DNA of 37,001 nucleotides from assembly GCA_022769125.1 (NCBI GenBank), contig JALEKN010000064.1, forward strand, positions 1 through 37,001. The letters are read 5' to 3'. Below, piece after piece: positions 8,217 to 16,891 of the stretch. Under the pieces are notes generated by a model. It saw only the letters and a program-made list of their open reading frames with translations. It had not been told where the DNA came from and ran no database searches. How positions within the stretch are numbered: position 1 is the first letter of the stretch; each line of letters begins with the position of its first letter. The position numbers were made by a program, and so were the translations under genes. The DNA is from Agathobacter sp. (lineage in GTDB: Bacteria; Bacillota; Clostridia; Lachnospirales; Lachnospiraceae).

Positions 8217-9220
8217 TATTTTTTTGTCCTCTGCTTCACTAGTGAACTTACACACACATACACGGCCGCCAATACGATTGTGATTCCATAATACATAACC
8301 AGACGGATACGCCCGATCGGCGCATAGTAGGAGATAAATGTTCCAACCAGCCAATGCAGTATGAACATCGGCATGCTCAGGCGTCCGAGCCATTTGAGCA
8401 CAATATTGAGTGCATTGTTGTTAATCTTTGCCGTAAAGCTTTCCCCTGACATCATGATACTAAGCTGGATTGGGAACAGAAGTACCAGAAATACGAGTTC
8501 CGGCTCTGGCTTTCGGGTAAGATCTACCGCAAGGACAAAACTTCCGATTTCAAGAATTGTAAGCACAACTTTGCCGAAGGTATGAAGCTGCTTCTCCTTG
8601 ATGCGTTCCGCCACGAAATAACAGAATGTGCCAAATGCCATGCATGCAAATGCACGATACATTTCCATCGGCCAGTCTCTAACCGTATTCACGCTATATT
8701 TGCCGTAATAGATCATTGGAAGAAGGAATGCAAGTATATACCATGCATCCGCAAATCTTGTGACAAAATAGCAAAGGATCGGCAATGTGATGAACATTGC
8801 AGCCACAAACCAAAGCGGAGACAGATTCGGATTGAATCCGAAAATAGATGAGAGCATTGACATCTCAAACGGCATGTTAATGAAGCCGCGGAGCGTTGCA
8901 ACCCAGTCTGTCGGATGTGATTGGTACACCACAATAATATACTGGATCAGAATACATATGACTGCCAACGGCATAAAGCTCTTAAACTTGTTGAGCGTAT
9001 AGTCCACGGCTGTCTTACCGTATGTGGAAGTCTCCGGAACATTACGCTTAAAATGTGCGATTGTAAAATATCCGGTCAGCATAAAGAAGTAATCCACCCA
9101 CGCCCATCCTCTTGCAAACGGATAGTCTCCGGTATAACCCATGATATAAGAGTGATGCGTCATAATAATGCCGATTGCCAAGAATCTGCAAAAATCTACC
9201 ATATAGTTGTGCTTTTTCAC
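8216..9220 (-). CDS. Acyltransferase family 3 (OafA/WecH-type) O-acyltransferase
   Basis: A 334-residue polytopic protein with about ten helices. The N-terminus (NYMVDFCRFLAIGIIMTHHS) carries the family's conserved His in the first helix (H22/H23), and RGWAWVDYFFMLTGYF is the second family block. Such proteins O-acetylate (or succinylate) glycans across the membrane. I place the start at a GTG at 9220. This gives a GTGA overlap with the upstream stop and a well-spaced GGGAGG site, whereas the ATG at 9235 has no site. The C-terminus ends KQRTKK. The neighbours are large membrane proteins of the same pathway, so it probably decorates the locus polysaccharide. Confidence 0.85.
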   Translation of the reverse strand: MKKHNYMVDFCRFLAIGIIMTHHSYIMGYTGDYPFARGWAWVDYFFMLTGYFTIAHFKRNVPETSTYGKTAVDYTLNKFKSFMPLAVICILIQYIIVVYQSHPTDWVATLRGFINMPFEMSMLSSIFGFNPNLSPLWFVAAMFITLPILCYFVTRFADAWYILAFLLPMIYYGKYSVNTVRDWPMEMYRAFACMAFGTFCYFVAERIKEKQLHTFGKVVLTILEIGSFVLAVDLTRKPEPELVFLVLLFPIQLSIMMSGESFTAKINNNALNIVLKWLGRLSMPMFILHWLVGTFISYYAPIGRIRLVMYYGITIVLAAVYVCVSSLVKQRTKK

Positions 9221-11394
9221 TTGCTTTCCTCCCATGTTGCATTTGCCGGTCCTACAAGCATACCGGCCTCGTTTTCAAATACAATATTCTGCTTATCCCA
9301 AAACTCCTGGTTCTGCAGATAGATGTCGCTGTCCTTTAAGACTATGACAGCTTCAGCCTGTGCCTCATCCAGCAGATTCAGGTTCTTCAGAAATTTTTTT
9401 GCGGTCAGTTCACCAATCAGCGAATCTGCATTTTCACCAAAATATGCGGTATACACTTCCGGAATAACATTTGCTGCTTTTTTATCCGACAGGATCTTCA
9501 GATTCTTCGGGAACACATGCTGCTTGATATACTGAATAATCTCCAATTGTCCTTCCGGCACATCCGTAAACCTGTTCAGAAGCTCTTTCCATGTCCCATT
9601 TGTAAGCTGAAGGATTGCGCCCTCATCATTTTCCTCAACAACCGTAAGTCCCGACAATATTGTATTTTGATACTTTTTCCACTGCTTATCTGTTTTCTGG
9701 TACAACACATACGTCGTATCATTTTCATCCAATACGCGGAGCATATCATATAAAGTCTCCAGCCTCAGATCATAGGTCGGATTTAAATGATCCACATCCG
9801 TGATTGCATGATACCATGCAGATCTCATAACAGAATAATATGAGGTCAGCATCGGAACTTCTTCCCCGCCAAGATCTTCGATCACAGTCGCATACAATTC
9901 GTACATCTTCGGGCTTACTGCTGCGTCCGCTCTATGTATCAGTTCATTGGATGTAAACGCATAGAGGGGACACATGGTCTGGTTTGTTTTCTTTTCTAAG
10001 AACATGTCCCCATTGATCTGTTCCAGCTTCGCATTGATTCCAACAACCGAAGTAACCACGGCTATTGCATACAGCACGCCGTATGATGCAAGCATCGCCG
10101 TCTGCTTTTCTTCTGCAAGTATTCCGATTGCATGTGCCGTCATAAGCCATGAAACCAGCCACAATACATAGTAATTGCGATAGTAGTAATAGTTTGACAA
10201 ATGCCCGCTTGCAAACAGGACAAACCAGAAGATCATGAACACAAGTGCTGTCAGATTCATTCTCCAGATCACATATGTTTCGGTCTGCTTTCCCTCTTTT
10301 CTTCTGCGATACAGCACAATGCTATACGCGATAAGGATTGGGACAAAATAAACAAAATCGAGGAATGGTTCCTTATATGCCAGGCCTTCTGTCCTTAAGT
10401 TGTCAAAGATTCCTGATAGTGTTGCTGAGCGCTGTCTTACAAAATGCCCTCCGATCAATCCAACCACCAGGACAATTCCCGTCATCTTCCATTTGGTCTT
10501 CTTTTCCAGATGATGTGCATGCTTTCGGAGCCAGATGATTAATTCCGGCAGGAGCAACACCGCAGTGATTGCTATAAAGAACGGATAACAGATGAGCAGC
10601 CCGAAAATCCCCAGTAAAAAGGAGGCCAGCCCCGCTCTTGTTGTCTCCTGATGCTGTTGCAGTTCCAACAAATGATAGATGAGAAACATCAGGATCAGAA
10701 TACCATCCTCCCAATGGAAGAATGTTCCATATGTCAAAATATATAACTGAAAACCGCCAACGTATAATGCCGTAAGCATAACGGTCACTATCTGCGGATA
10801 TCTTCCTCTATTTAACTTGTGAGCCAGGCACCAGAATAAACCGGCACTGAGCACCTGTATAAAAATGTGTGCCAGAATCATTCCCTTATACATGGACACC
10901 GGACTCACAAACGGTTCGATCCATTGGATGAACAGGGAAAGAATAAGTGGGGACAAGAATTCTCCGGACACCCGATGCGTGCGCCGCAGCTCCATCGCAA
11001 GCTTTAAATATCTCGCAGAATCAATGTCAATATAGATGAGTGAAAGCCTCAGTCCGAAATGTACAATGCACGCTGCAAGCATTAAAGCGACAACAGCCAA
11101 AAGGCTGATCAGTTCACTCTTTTTAAATGAAATATGCTGCTTCAGTTTTCCCTTCTTGCAGGCGTATACAGCCAGAAACACATCTACAACGACCACTCCC
11201 ACGGTCATCGTCTCCAGCATGACCGGGATAAACGTAAAGTTGCAGATTGCAGCCAGCACACCGATGCATAGGATAAAATAAACGCCTGACAGTACCGGTG
11301 CATATAGCCCACAATCGGATTTGTGGGCGGTCAGCTTCGTTGTAAATAGGATAAACACAAATGCAGCCAGCAGGCTGATGATCGATACGAACAT
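9217..11394 (-). CDS. Large polytopic membrane protein, probable GT-C-type glycosyltransferase
   Basis: 725 residues. Roughly the first 470 form about twelve helices. An outward loop after the fourth helix contains YIDIDSARYLKL (D123, D125), the kind of acidic loop used by GT-C enzymes. The last 240 residues are mostly soluble, with a mixed alpha/beta look (VPMLTSYYSVMRSAWYH, TTYVLYQKTD). This recalls DUF6077-like proteins, but I cannot fix the family. AGAGGAG lies 11 bases before the ATG. It follows the SDR gene by 16 bases and overlaps the acyltransferase by 4. Likely role: extracytoplasmic transfer of a polyprenyl-phosphate sugar to the polymer. The length is well above most GT-C proteins in the window because of the C-terminal domain. 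Confidence 0.62.
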   Translation of the reverse strand: MFVSIISLLAAFVFILFTTKLTAHKSDCGLYAPVLSGVYFILCIGVLAAICNFTFIPVMLETMTVGVVVVDVFLAVYACKKGKLKQHISFKKSELISLLAVVALMLAACIVHFGLRLSLIYIDIDSARYLKLAMELRRTHRVSGEFLSPLILSLFIQWIEPFVSPVSMYKGMILAHIFIQVLSAGLFWCLAHKLNRGRYPQIVTVMLTALYVGGFQLYILTYGTFFHWEDGILILMFLIYHLLELQQHQETTRAGLASFLLGIFGLLICYPFFIAITAVLLLPELIIWLRKHAHHLEKKTKWKMTGIVLVVGLIGGHFVRQRSATLSGIFDNLRTEGLAYKEPFLDFVYFVPILIAYSIVLYRRRKEGKQTETYVIWRMNLTALVFMIFWFVLFASGHLSNYYYYRNYYVLWLVSWLMTAHAIGILAEEKQTAMLASYGVLYAIAVVTSVVGINAKLEQINGDMFLEKKTNQTMCPLYAFTSNELIHRADAAVSPKMYELYATVIEDLGGEEVPMLTSYYSVMRSAWYHAITDVDHLNPTYDLRLETLYDMLRVLDENDTTYVLYQKTDKQWKKYQNTILSGLTVVEENDEGAILQLTNGTWKELLNRFTDVPEGQLEIIQYIKQHVFPKNLKILSDKKAANVIPEVYTAYFGENADSLIGELTAKKFLKNLNLLDEAQAEAVIVLKDSDIYLQNQEFWDKQNIVFENEAGMLVGPANATWEESK

Positions 11395-11410
11395 ATAAAT
11401 AGCTTCTCCT

Positions 11411-12322
11411 CTATGCTTGCTCTTTTAAATGATGGTATAACTGTTGCATGCCCTCCCGGTAGGAAGTCATTTTTTCCCCGGAATATATGCCTTGTGCATA
11501 TTTTGTAGTCATGTTGCTAGGTTCCTGCCTATGTGTCTGGTCATCATTCTCTGTCTCTACAATGATTTGCGAATCACTTCCTGCCATTTTCACCGCCCAA
11601 TCCGCAAGCTGCCTGATGGTGACCGGTGTCTCGTTTACGATATCAAGTATATGACAGCTGCCTTCTATCTTCGGCGATTCTTTAAGGACCCGGATAATAG
11701 CCCCACACACATCATCCACATATACCATATGGCGCACGGCGCTGCCATCTCCCTTTAAGTATATGTTCTCTCCCGCCATCGCTTTCTTTAGAAATGTTCC
11801 GGCAATTTTTTGATATGCTTCCTCTCCCGGTCCATAGATCGGCCCGAAACGCAGCAGCCAGAGTTCTGTATTCAAAAGCTGTTCTTTCAGCAGGTTCTCA
11901 CATGCACGCTTGGATGCCCCGTACCTCCCGTCCGCAGTACTCTCATCCGTATTGTATACACTGACAGAACTTCCAAACAGGAATCGCCTTGGGGCAGCCG
12001 GAAGTGTCGTAAGCAGATGCTTCGTGGTTCTTATATTCTCACCATAATCCGCTGTCTCATCGCTTCCGTTTCCCTTCGGAGTCAATGCGCCGAGATGGAT
12101 CACCGTATCAATACTCTCTTCCGGCTGCAGGAGTTCCATAAGCTCCCCGGAAGAATATGTGTAGTTCTTATGGAGTAACAGACGAAATCCGGCCTTTACA
12201 AGTGCACTGTCCGCCTTGCTTACCGCAAGAATCATTTCTTTGCTCTCATATCCTTCGGCAAGCATCATCCGTATGAAGTTTTTCCCCACAAATCCGGTTG
12301 CCCCGGTGATCAGTATGCTCAC
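11411..12322 (-). CDS. NAD(P)-dependent nucleotide-sugar epimerase/reductase (extended SDR)
   Basis: 303 residues from a GTG at 12322. The Rossmann motif comes at once (SILITGATGFVGKN, Gly 7-13), and the catalytic pair is in RYGASKRA (Y134, K138) after GSSVSVY. A longer frame from 12430 exists, but its first 36 residues lie inside the upstream gene, and the GTG has GGGCGG just upstream. Extended SDRs of this type epimerise or reduce NDP-sugars. The upstream gene, 19 bases away, is an acetolactate-synthase-like ThDP enzyme. In pathways such as yersiniose synthesis a ThDP enzyme adds a two-carbon branch to a keto-sugar and an SDR reduces the product, so that is one possible role. The substrate is not known. 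Confidence 0.78.
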   Translation of the reverse strand: MSILITGATGFVGKNFIRMMLAEGYESKEMILAVSKADSALVKAGFRLLLHKNYTYSSGELMELLQPEESIDTVIHLGALTPKGNGSDETADYGENIRTTKHLLTTLPAAPRRFLFGSSVSVYNTDESTADGRYGASKRACENLLKEQLLNTELWLLRFGPIYGPGEEAYQKIAGTFLKKAMAGENIYLKGDGSAVRHMVYVDDVCGAIIRVLKESPKIEGSCHILDIVNETPVTIRQLADWAVKMAGSDSQIIVETENDDQTHRQEPSNMTTKYAQGIYSGEKMTSYREGMQQLYHHLKEQA

Positions 12323-12341
12323 GCCTTTACCGCCCTTTTCG

Positions 12342-14108
12342 TTAATCACGGTACGGCATCTGATGATCGATTGCATCATTGCCGCCCAATTCCGGATATA
12401 CATATGTGTTTTCTGTAAACTCAAGCTCAATCAACTTCGGTGAGGTCACATTTTCTACTGCCTCTGTCAGTTTCTCTAAGCTTTCCGGTTTTACATATTG
12501 CAATCCATATGCTCTACACAGATATTTCAGATCCGGGAGAGAAAATCCCCACACAGATCCGACATAACGTTTATCATAGTATTTCTCGTGTGTATCACGA
12601 ATCAGTCCCAATGCATGGTTATTCATAACCACTATTGCAATCGGAAGCTGTCTGCTTCCAACCAGCTGCAATTCCTGAATATTCATCTGCAATCCACCAT
12701 CTCCCATGCAGGCAACAACAGTCGCTTCCGGGTCAGCATAATATGCCCCAATTGCCGCCGGCAGCGAATATCCCATGGTCCCTAACCCCCCGGAATTGAG
12801 CATCCGAAATTGTGCTCCGCTCACGCGGACAGACTGTGCAACCCACAGCTGGTTCTGTCCGACATCGCTGCACACGATTGAATGTGCCGGAAGCAGTGTT
12901 CCGAGATGCTTTAATATCACATTCGGATTGCACTTTCTGCACTCCGGCCGTACCAAAAGTTCCTCGTCATCCGGATACATCTGTTCCCAGGTACGGATCC
13001 TGTTTATCCATGTCTGGCGGGCTGCCATATCTATCGCAGGCTGTTTTTCTTCTGATTGCTCCAAAAGTAAATTCCATGCCTGCAGAAATTGACTTACCAT
13101 ACATGCGATATTAATATCCTCTTTTACAAAATGTCCCAGTTCATTCTCATCGATATCCACATGGATCAGCTCTGCATCCACGGCAAAGAGATCCTTCCGC
13201 TTTCCTGTCTGGCGCATGTCAAGCCGTGAGCCAAGGATTAAGATGACATCTGCATTCTGGATTGCTATATTGGCATAACGGTTGCCATAACTGCCGATAA
13301 ACCCGACAAAATAAGGATCGTCATGGGATAAAGCATCCAACCCCATCATGGATGCCACCACCGGAATCTTCTGGCTGTGAACCATCCTGCGAAATGCTTC
13401 CGCAGCACCATCCAGGCGAATTCCGCCGCCTGCTATGATAAGAGGTCTTTGGGCCTTCGCAAGCATGTCATGTGCCTTTTTTACATTTTCTTTCAAGGTC
13501 TTTTCTTTTGCCTTCGCAGATTGCGCGTTATCGTCTTGCTCCGATTTGCAATATGGATGCCTGATACATTCCTCTAAAAGTTCCTCCGGGATCTGCATTC
13601 CCTGCACGTCAACCGGTATGTCTACATGCACCGGGCCTTTTCGCCCGTCCTTTGCAATCGCGATTGCTTTTGCAAGCTCCGGAACCACGCGTTCTTTCTC
13701 CATTACAGTCACCGCATATTTCGTGATGGACTTCGTGATGGACAAGATATCAATCTCCTGAAAGCTCTCCTGACGGATAAGCGGGTTCTTCTTCATTGCA
13801 AAGGTATGCACCTGCCCCGTGAGAAAAAGAACCGGAACCGAATCACAGTAGGCATTTGCAATCGCGGTCACGAGATTCGTTGCCCCAGGACCATTGGTTG
13901 CGATTGCCACACCAAGTCCATCTGCGGAAATTCTCGCATAGGCATCTGCGGCGAGCCCGCTTCCCTGCTCATTATAGTTCTGAATATATGCAATTCCCGC
14001 TCTGTCAAAAGAGTCAATCATATGTGTGATTGCTCCCCCCTGATAGCCAAATATTACCTTGACCCCTTCATGGGCCAGATACTTTGCAACTGCATCTGAT
14101 ACTTTCAT
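12342..14108 (-). CDS. Acetolactate-synthase-like ThDP-dependent enzyme, perhaps YerE-type branched-sugar synthase
   Basis: 588 residues with the three-domain layout of the acetohydroxyacid synthase family. The N-terminal domain has NYNEQGSGLAADAYAR with the ThDP-activating Glu47, then ESFQEIDILSITK (110s). A central domain spans about 205-345. The C-terminal domain has GDGGLQMN (469-476) through VMNNHALG (494-501), the ThDP/Mg site. The tail (YPELGGNDAIDHQMPYRD) resembles versions found in sugar clusters rather than housekeeping IlvB. No small regulatory subunit gene follows. YerE of Yersinia is a family member that adds a pyruvate-derived two-carbon unit to a 4-keto sugar. With an SDR next door and aminosugar genes nearby, a branched-chain sugar role is plausible. 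Start chosen at 14108, where GGAG is 6 bases upstream; an ATG at 14120 has no site. Confidence 0.8.
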   Translation of the reverse strand: MKVSDAVAKYLAHEGVKVIFGYQGGAITHMIDSFDRAGIAYIQNYNEQGSGLAADAYARISADGLGVAIATNGPGATNLVTAIANAYCDSVPVLFLTGQVHTFAMKKNPLIRQESFQEIDILSITKSITKYAVTVMEKERVVPELAKAIAIAKDGRKGPVHVDIPVDVQGMQIPEELLEECIRHPYCKSEQDDNAQSAKAKEKTLKENVKKAHDMLAKAQRPLIIAGGGIRLDGAAEAFRRMVHSQKIPVVASMMGLDALSHDDPYFVGFIGSYGNRYANIAIQNADVILILGSRLDMRQTGKRKDLFAVDAELIHVDIDENELGHFVKEDINIACMVSQFLQAWNLLLEQSEEKQPAIDMAARQTWINRIRTWEQMYPDDEELLVRPECRKCNPNVILKHLGTLLPAHSIVCSDVGQNQLWVAQSVRVSGAQFRMLNSGGLGTMGYSLPAAIGAYYADPEATVVACMGDGGLQMNIQELQLVGSRQLPIAIVVMNNHALGLIRDTHEKYYDKRYVGSVWGFSLPDLKYLCRAYGLQYVKPESLEKLTEAVENVTSPKLIELEFTENTYVYPELGGNDAIDHQMPYRD

Positions 14109-14129
14109 CTTTATCTCCATACATGATTT

Positions 14130-15293
14130 CTATAAAGTATCCATCTCCGCCACAAAATCCTGAAACGTCTTCGCAGTCTCTTCCACGGAGTTCTCTCGTA
14201 TGCACGCCTCTATCTGGCGTTCATAGTAATCATGCCTCTCTTTATCGTCATATATATCAATTGCCTCCTGCATGCATGCAGCAAGGCGTTTCGGGTCATC
14301 CTCAGTGTAGACAAGTGCAACATCCTTCAGATACTCGCTTGCATCTGCCACATCGGATGTGATTACCAGTTTATGTGCAGACATATACTCAAATATCTTA
14401 GATGGGAAGGAAACCTGTCCAAAAGAGGCCTTCGCGCGCTGTGCGCATATACATACATCAGCATCCTTCAGCACCTTGCAATAATCCTCATAGGATAAGT
14501 AGCCAAGATACTCGATACGCTCATCCTTAACCTCTTTTAGCTTATCTTCCAGCTCACCACGCCCCGTAATCAACAGCTTACAATCTGCCTTCAGATGTTC
14601 CATCGCCTCCAAAAGGACCGTCAGTCCTCTCTGGTCGTCAAGTGTGCTTGCAAAGAGGAATTTCTTTGGTTCGTTTTCAGGTGGACACGGCATGCTGCCT
14701 TCCTGCTGTATCGTTCCGCCCCTCGATACCATGGATGGGCAGACGAATTTTTCTCTTAACATTGAATTCACAAGGATTGCACCATTGATCCGGTTCTTCA
14801 CCTTCTGCTCCAGATTAGCATAAAAGTTCCGCTTGATCCTGCTGTTATTCTGATCGATCTCCAGCCCATCCTCATACTCAAGAATGATCGGAACCTTATA
14901 TTTCTTCTGAATATAACGGGCCAGCGAAGAAGTCTCCCAGCGCATATTGTAAAACACAACATAATCCAGCGTGTGCGTTTTCATGAACTCCCGTATAAAA
15001 CGTTTGCCGGAGTGGATACAGGACAGCGCATTAAAGACAGGGGCTCCAAAGATACCGGAATAATATACATCCGGATCCTCCTTTGACCAGAATCCCTTAT
15101 ATTTTCGAAAGCTCCTGCTGCTGGTCCACGCATTGGAAAATATATATGTGTGATAACCTGCTGCTTCGAATACTTTCCGTAGGAAATTCATCTTATTCAT
15201 TCCCGCCTGGGAAATGTATGGTGCACTGTTCCTTTGTTCGATTACATCATTCTTATAATAGTACCCTATATACAGGATGTTCTTATCTGTCAT
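14130..15293 (-). CDS. GT4-like GT-B glycosyltransferase
   Basis: 387 residues, no membrane helices. The C-terminal donor domain is clear: KKFLFASTLDDQRGLTVLLE (about 210-230), LLITGRGELEDKL, YLGYLSYEDYCKVLKDADVC, and the nucleotide-binding FPSKIFEYMSAHKLVITSD near 300-320 with the conserved Glu. The N-terminal acceptor domain is more diverged, as usual. It transfers one sugar from a nucleotide donor to the lipid-linked unit in the cytoplasm. AGGAG before the ATG sits in the last codons of the upstream GtrII-like gene, two bases apart. Donor and linkage unknown. Confidence 0.82.
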   Translation of the reverse strand: MTDKNILYIGYYYKNDVIEQRNSAPYISQAGMNKMNFLRKVFEAAGYHTYIFSNAWTSSRSFRKYKGFWSKEDPDVYYSGIFGAPVFNALSCIHSGKRFIREFMKTHTLDYVVFYNMRWETSSLARYIQKKYKVPIILEYEDGLEIDQNNSRIKRNFYANLEQKVKNRINGAILVNSMLREKFVCPSMVSRGGTIQQEGSMPCPPENEPKKFLFASTLDDQRGLTVLLEAMEHLKADCKLLITGRGELEDKLKEVKDERIEYLGYLSYEDYCKVLKDADVCICAQRAKASFGQVSFPSKIFEYMSAHKLVITSDVADASEYLKDVALVYTEDDPKRLAACMQEAIDIYDDKERHDYYERQIEACIRENSVEETAKTFQDFVAEMDTL

Positions 15294-15295
15294 AT

Positions 15296-16891
15296 TTACT
15301 CCTGGGAATCTTCTGCGTTCCCGTCGCTGAATTTGACAACAACCACATCATCTACAATCCGGATGGAATCCGCATCCGGATAGCAAGGCATCTCGCTTAT
15401 TGCGCTTACATCCGGCACCTGTGCCTCATACACCGGATCAAATCCAAGCTGCCAGCGCACATATTCCTTCCATGCATAATCATTGATAAACTCATCCGTT
15501 GTCATTGTATATCCGGTCATAGTCACCGCCGGAAACTGCGGCACTTCTGTCAGATTCTTATCACTGATTTCAAGTGCTCCCGCGATATAAATACTATCGC
15601 TCTGCAGATACCCTTCCGTTCCCTCGATCCGGGTGATCAGACGGTTATAAAATGCGGTCGCCTCATTCTGCAGAAGCTGTACGCGCATATATGCCTGGTT
15701 GTCCACAACCGCATAGGAGAAAATGATCAGGTACGCCATTGCAACAGAAACCGCTGTCATGCCCGCTGTATATTTCGTCTTTTCAAAGCTTACCGCACAG
15801 CCCCCGGTATACTTCGCGAGGATCACGATTGGGAAGATAAACATCTGTGCCAATGAATACAGCATCAACGTATGGATCCCTGTATCACCACCGGATACCA
15901 TCACATTCACGATATGAAATGCAAGCGGAAGCAGTGCAGCCATTCCCCAATATAAGATGTTACACCATGCACCGGCCTTTCTCCTTATGGATTCCCGTAT
16001 CATACATACAATTGCTAAGATCCATAAAATAATAAGTGCAAGCCTGATTGGCAGAACGCTCGTAAGTCCCACATAGTCCTTCACAAACATGCTCACAAAC
16101 GCCTTATAAGTCCCTGCTGCACTGGAAAGCAGACCTGAGAATGTTACGGAGAACATATTATTGACTCCGCGGTAATCCGATAATTCATAATGTGTGACTG
16201 CCAGAAATACCTTATTGAACAGAGCATACGCTGCCATGCCAAGTGCCATAAGTACAAGCGCACGTATTCCACCAAGCAGGAGTTTCTTTGCGCCGTTTCT
16301 TCTTGCATCACTTCCTACAATCTCATCAAAGTTCCAGATCAGATAACTTAACACAAGACTTACCGTCACCGCAAAATACGCCTGATAAATGCCGACAGCA
16401 ACTGCCATGCTAAGAACTGCTCCGATGCAGTGCCAATCAAACCATTTTTGTTTTCTCGTGATCAGAAATGCTCCAAGGACTGCAAATACCAGCGCGATCA
16501 TATAGTACGGAGCTGTAAACATATAGGAAAATGTCGAAGTCACAACAGGGATTGTCTCCATAATCCCAGCGATTGCGACAATCCACCATATATTTTTGAC
16601 CGAGAACATTTCCACAATGAGCGTTGCCGCAACTGCGATGAGCAGGATCGACAATATCCCGTTAAGCCCCGGCGCACTGTATGTTCCTCCAAACAGCCTT
16701 CGCATAAGTGCTCCAAGTATACCCAAAGACCAACGGCCTGAGCCGTATGTGCCGCCCAGCGTATACAGGCAGAAAATATCATCATGATACGAAATTTTGT
16801 TATAAAGGATATATGCATGTGTCAGCAGCCCGATAATAACAGAACTGCACATGGTCCATTTTATTTCGTTAAGATTCCTTCGCGTGTTCAT
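15296..16891 (-). CDS. GtrII-like polytopic glucosyltransferase-domain protein (GT-C type)
   Basis: 531 residues. About eleven helices cover the first 410 residues, and the last 120 form an outward soluble tail. After the first helix comes ISYHDDIF (HDD at 36-38), then GGTYGSGRWSLGILG with SGRW (51-54). This pairing of a DD loop with GRW is characteristic of the GtrII/glucos_trans_II family, which in phage-encoded serotype conversion adds glucose from undecaprenyl-phosphate-glucose to O-antigen. It overlaps the ABC gene by 23 bases, with AAGGAAAG upstream of the ATG. It probably adds a side branch to the polymer outside the membrane. No GtrB sits next to it, so its donor would come from one of the distant GtrB-type enzymes. 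Confidence 0.8.
   Translation of the reverse strand: MNTRRNLNEIKWTMCSSVIIGLLTHAYILYNKISYHDDIFCLYTLGGTYGSGRWSLGILGALMRRLFGGTYSAPGLNGILSILLIAVAATLIVEMFSVKNIWWIVAIAGIMETIPVVTSTFSYMFTAPYYMIALVFAVLGAFLITRKQKWFDWHCIGAVLSMAVAVGIYQAYFAVTVSLVLSYLIWNFDEIVGSDARRNGAKKLLLGGIRALVLMALGMAAYALFNKVFLAVTHYELSDYRGVNNMFSVTFSGLLSSAAGTYKAFVSMFVKDYVGLTSVLPIRLALIILWILAIVCMIRESIRRKAGAWCNILYWGMAALLPLAFHIVNVMVSGGDTGIHTLMLYSLAQMFIFPIVILAKYTGGCAVSFEKTKYTAGMTAVSVAMAYLIIFSYAVVDNQAYMRVQLLQNEATAFYNRLITRIEGTEGYLQSDSIYIAGALEISDKNLTEVPQFPAVTMTGYTMTTDEFINDYAWKEYVRWQLGFDPVYEAQVPDVSAISEMPCYPDADSIRIVDDVVVVKFSDGNAEDSQE

Noticed and set aside
12323-12430. Longer start of the SDR gene
   Set aside because: The extra 36 residues lie inside the ThDP gene and precede the Rossmann strand, which should be at the very N-terminus.
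13626-14099. 157-codon plus-strand reading frame
   Set aside because: It is antisense to the ThDP-enzyme N-terminal domain, with no recognisable motif.
15083-15856. 257-codon plus-strand reading frame
   Set aside because: It lies opposite the GT4-like and GtrII-like genes, is rich in His/Cys/Arg with no domain pattern, and has no ribosome site. It is a shadow of the real genes.
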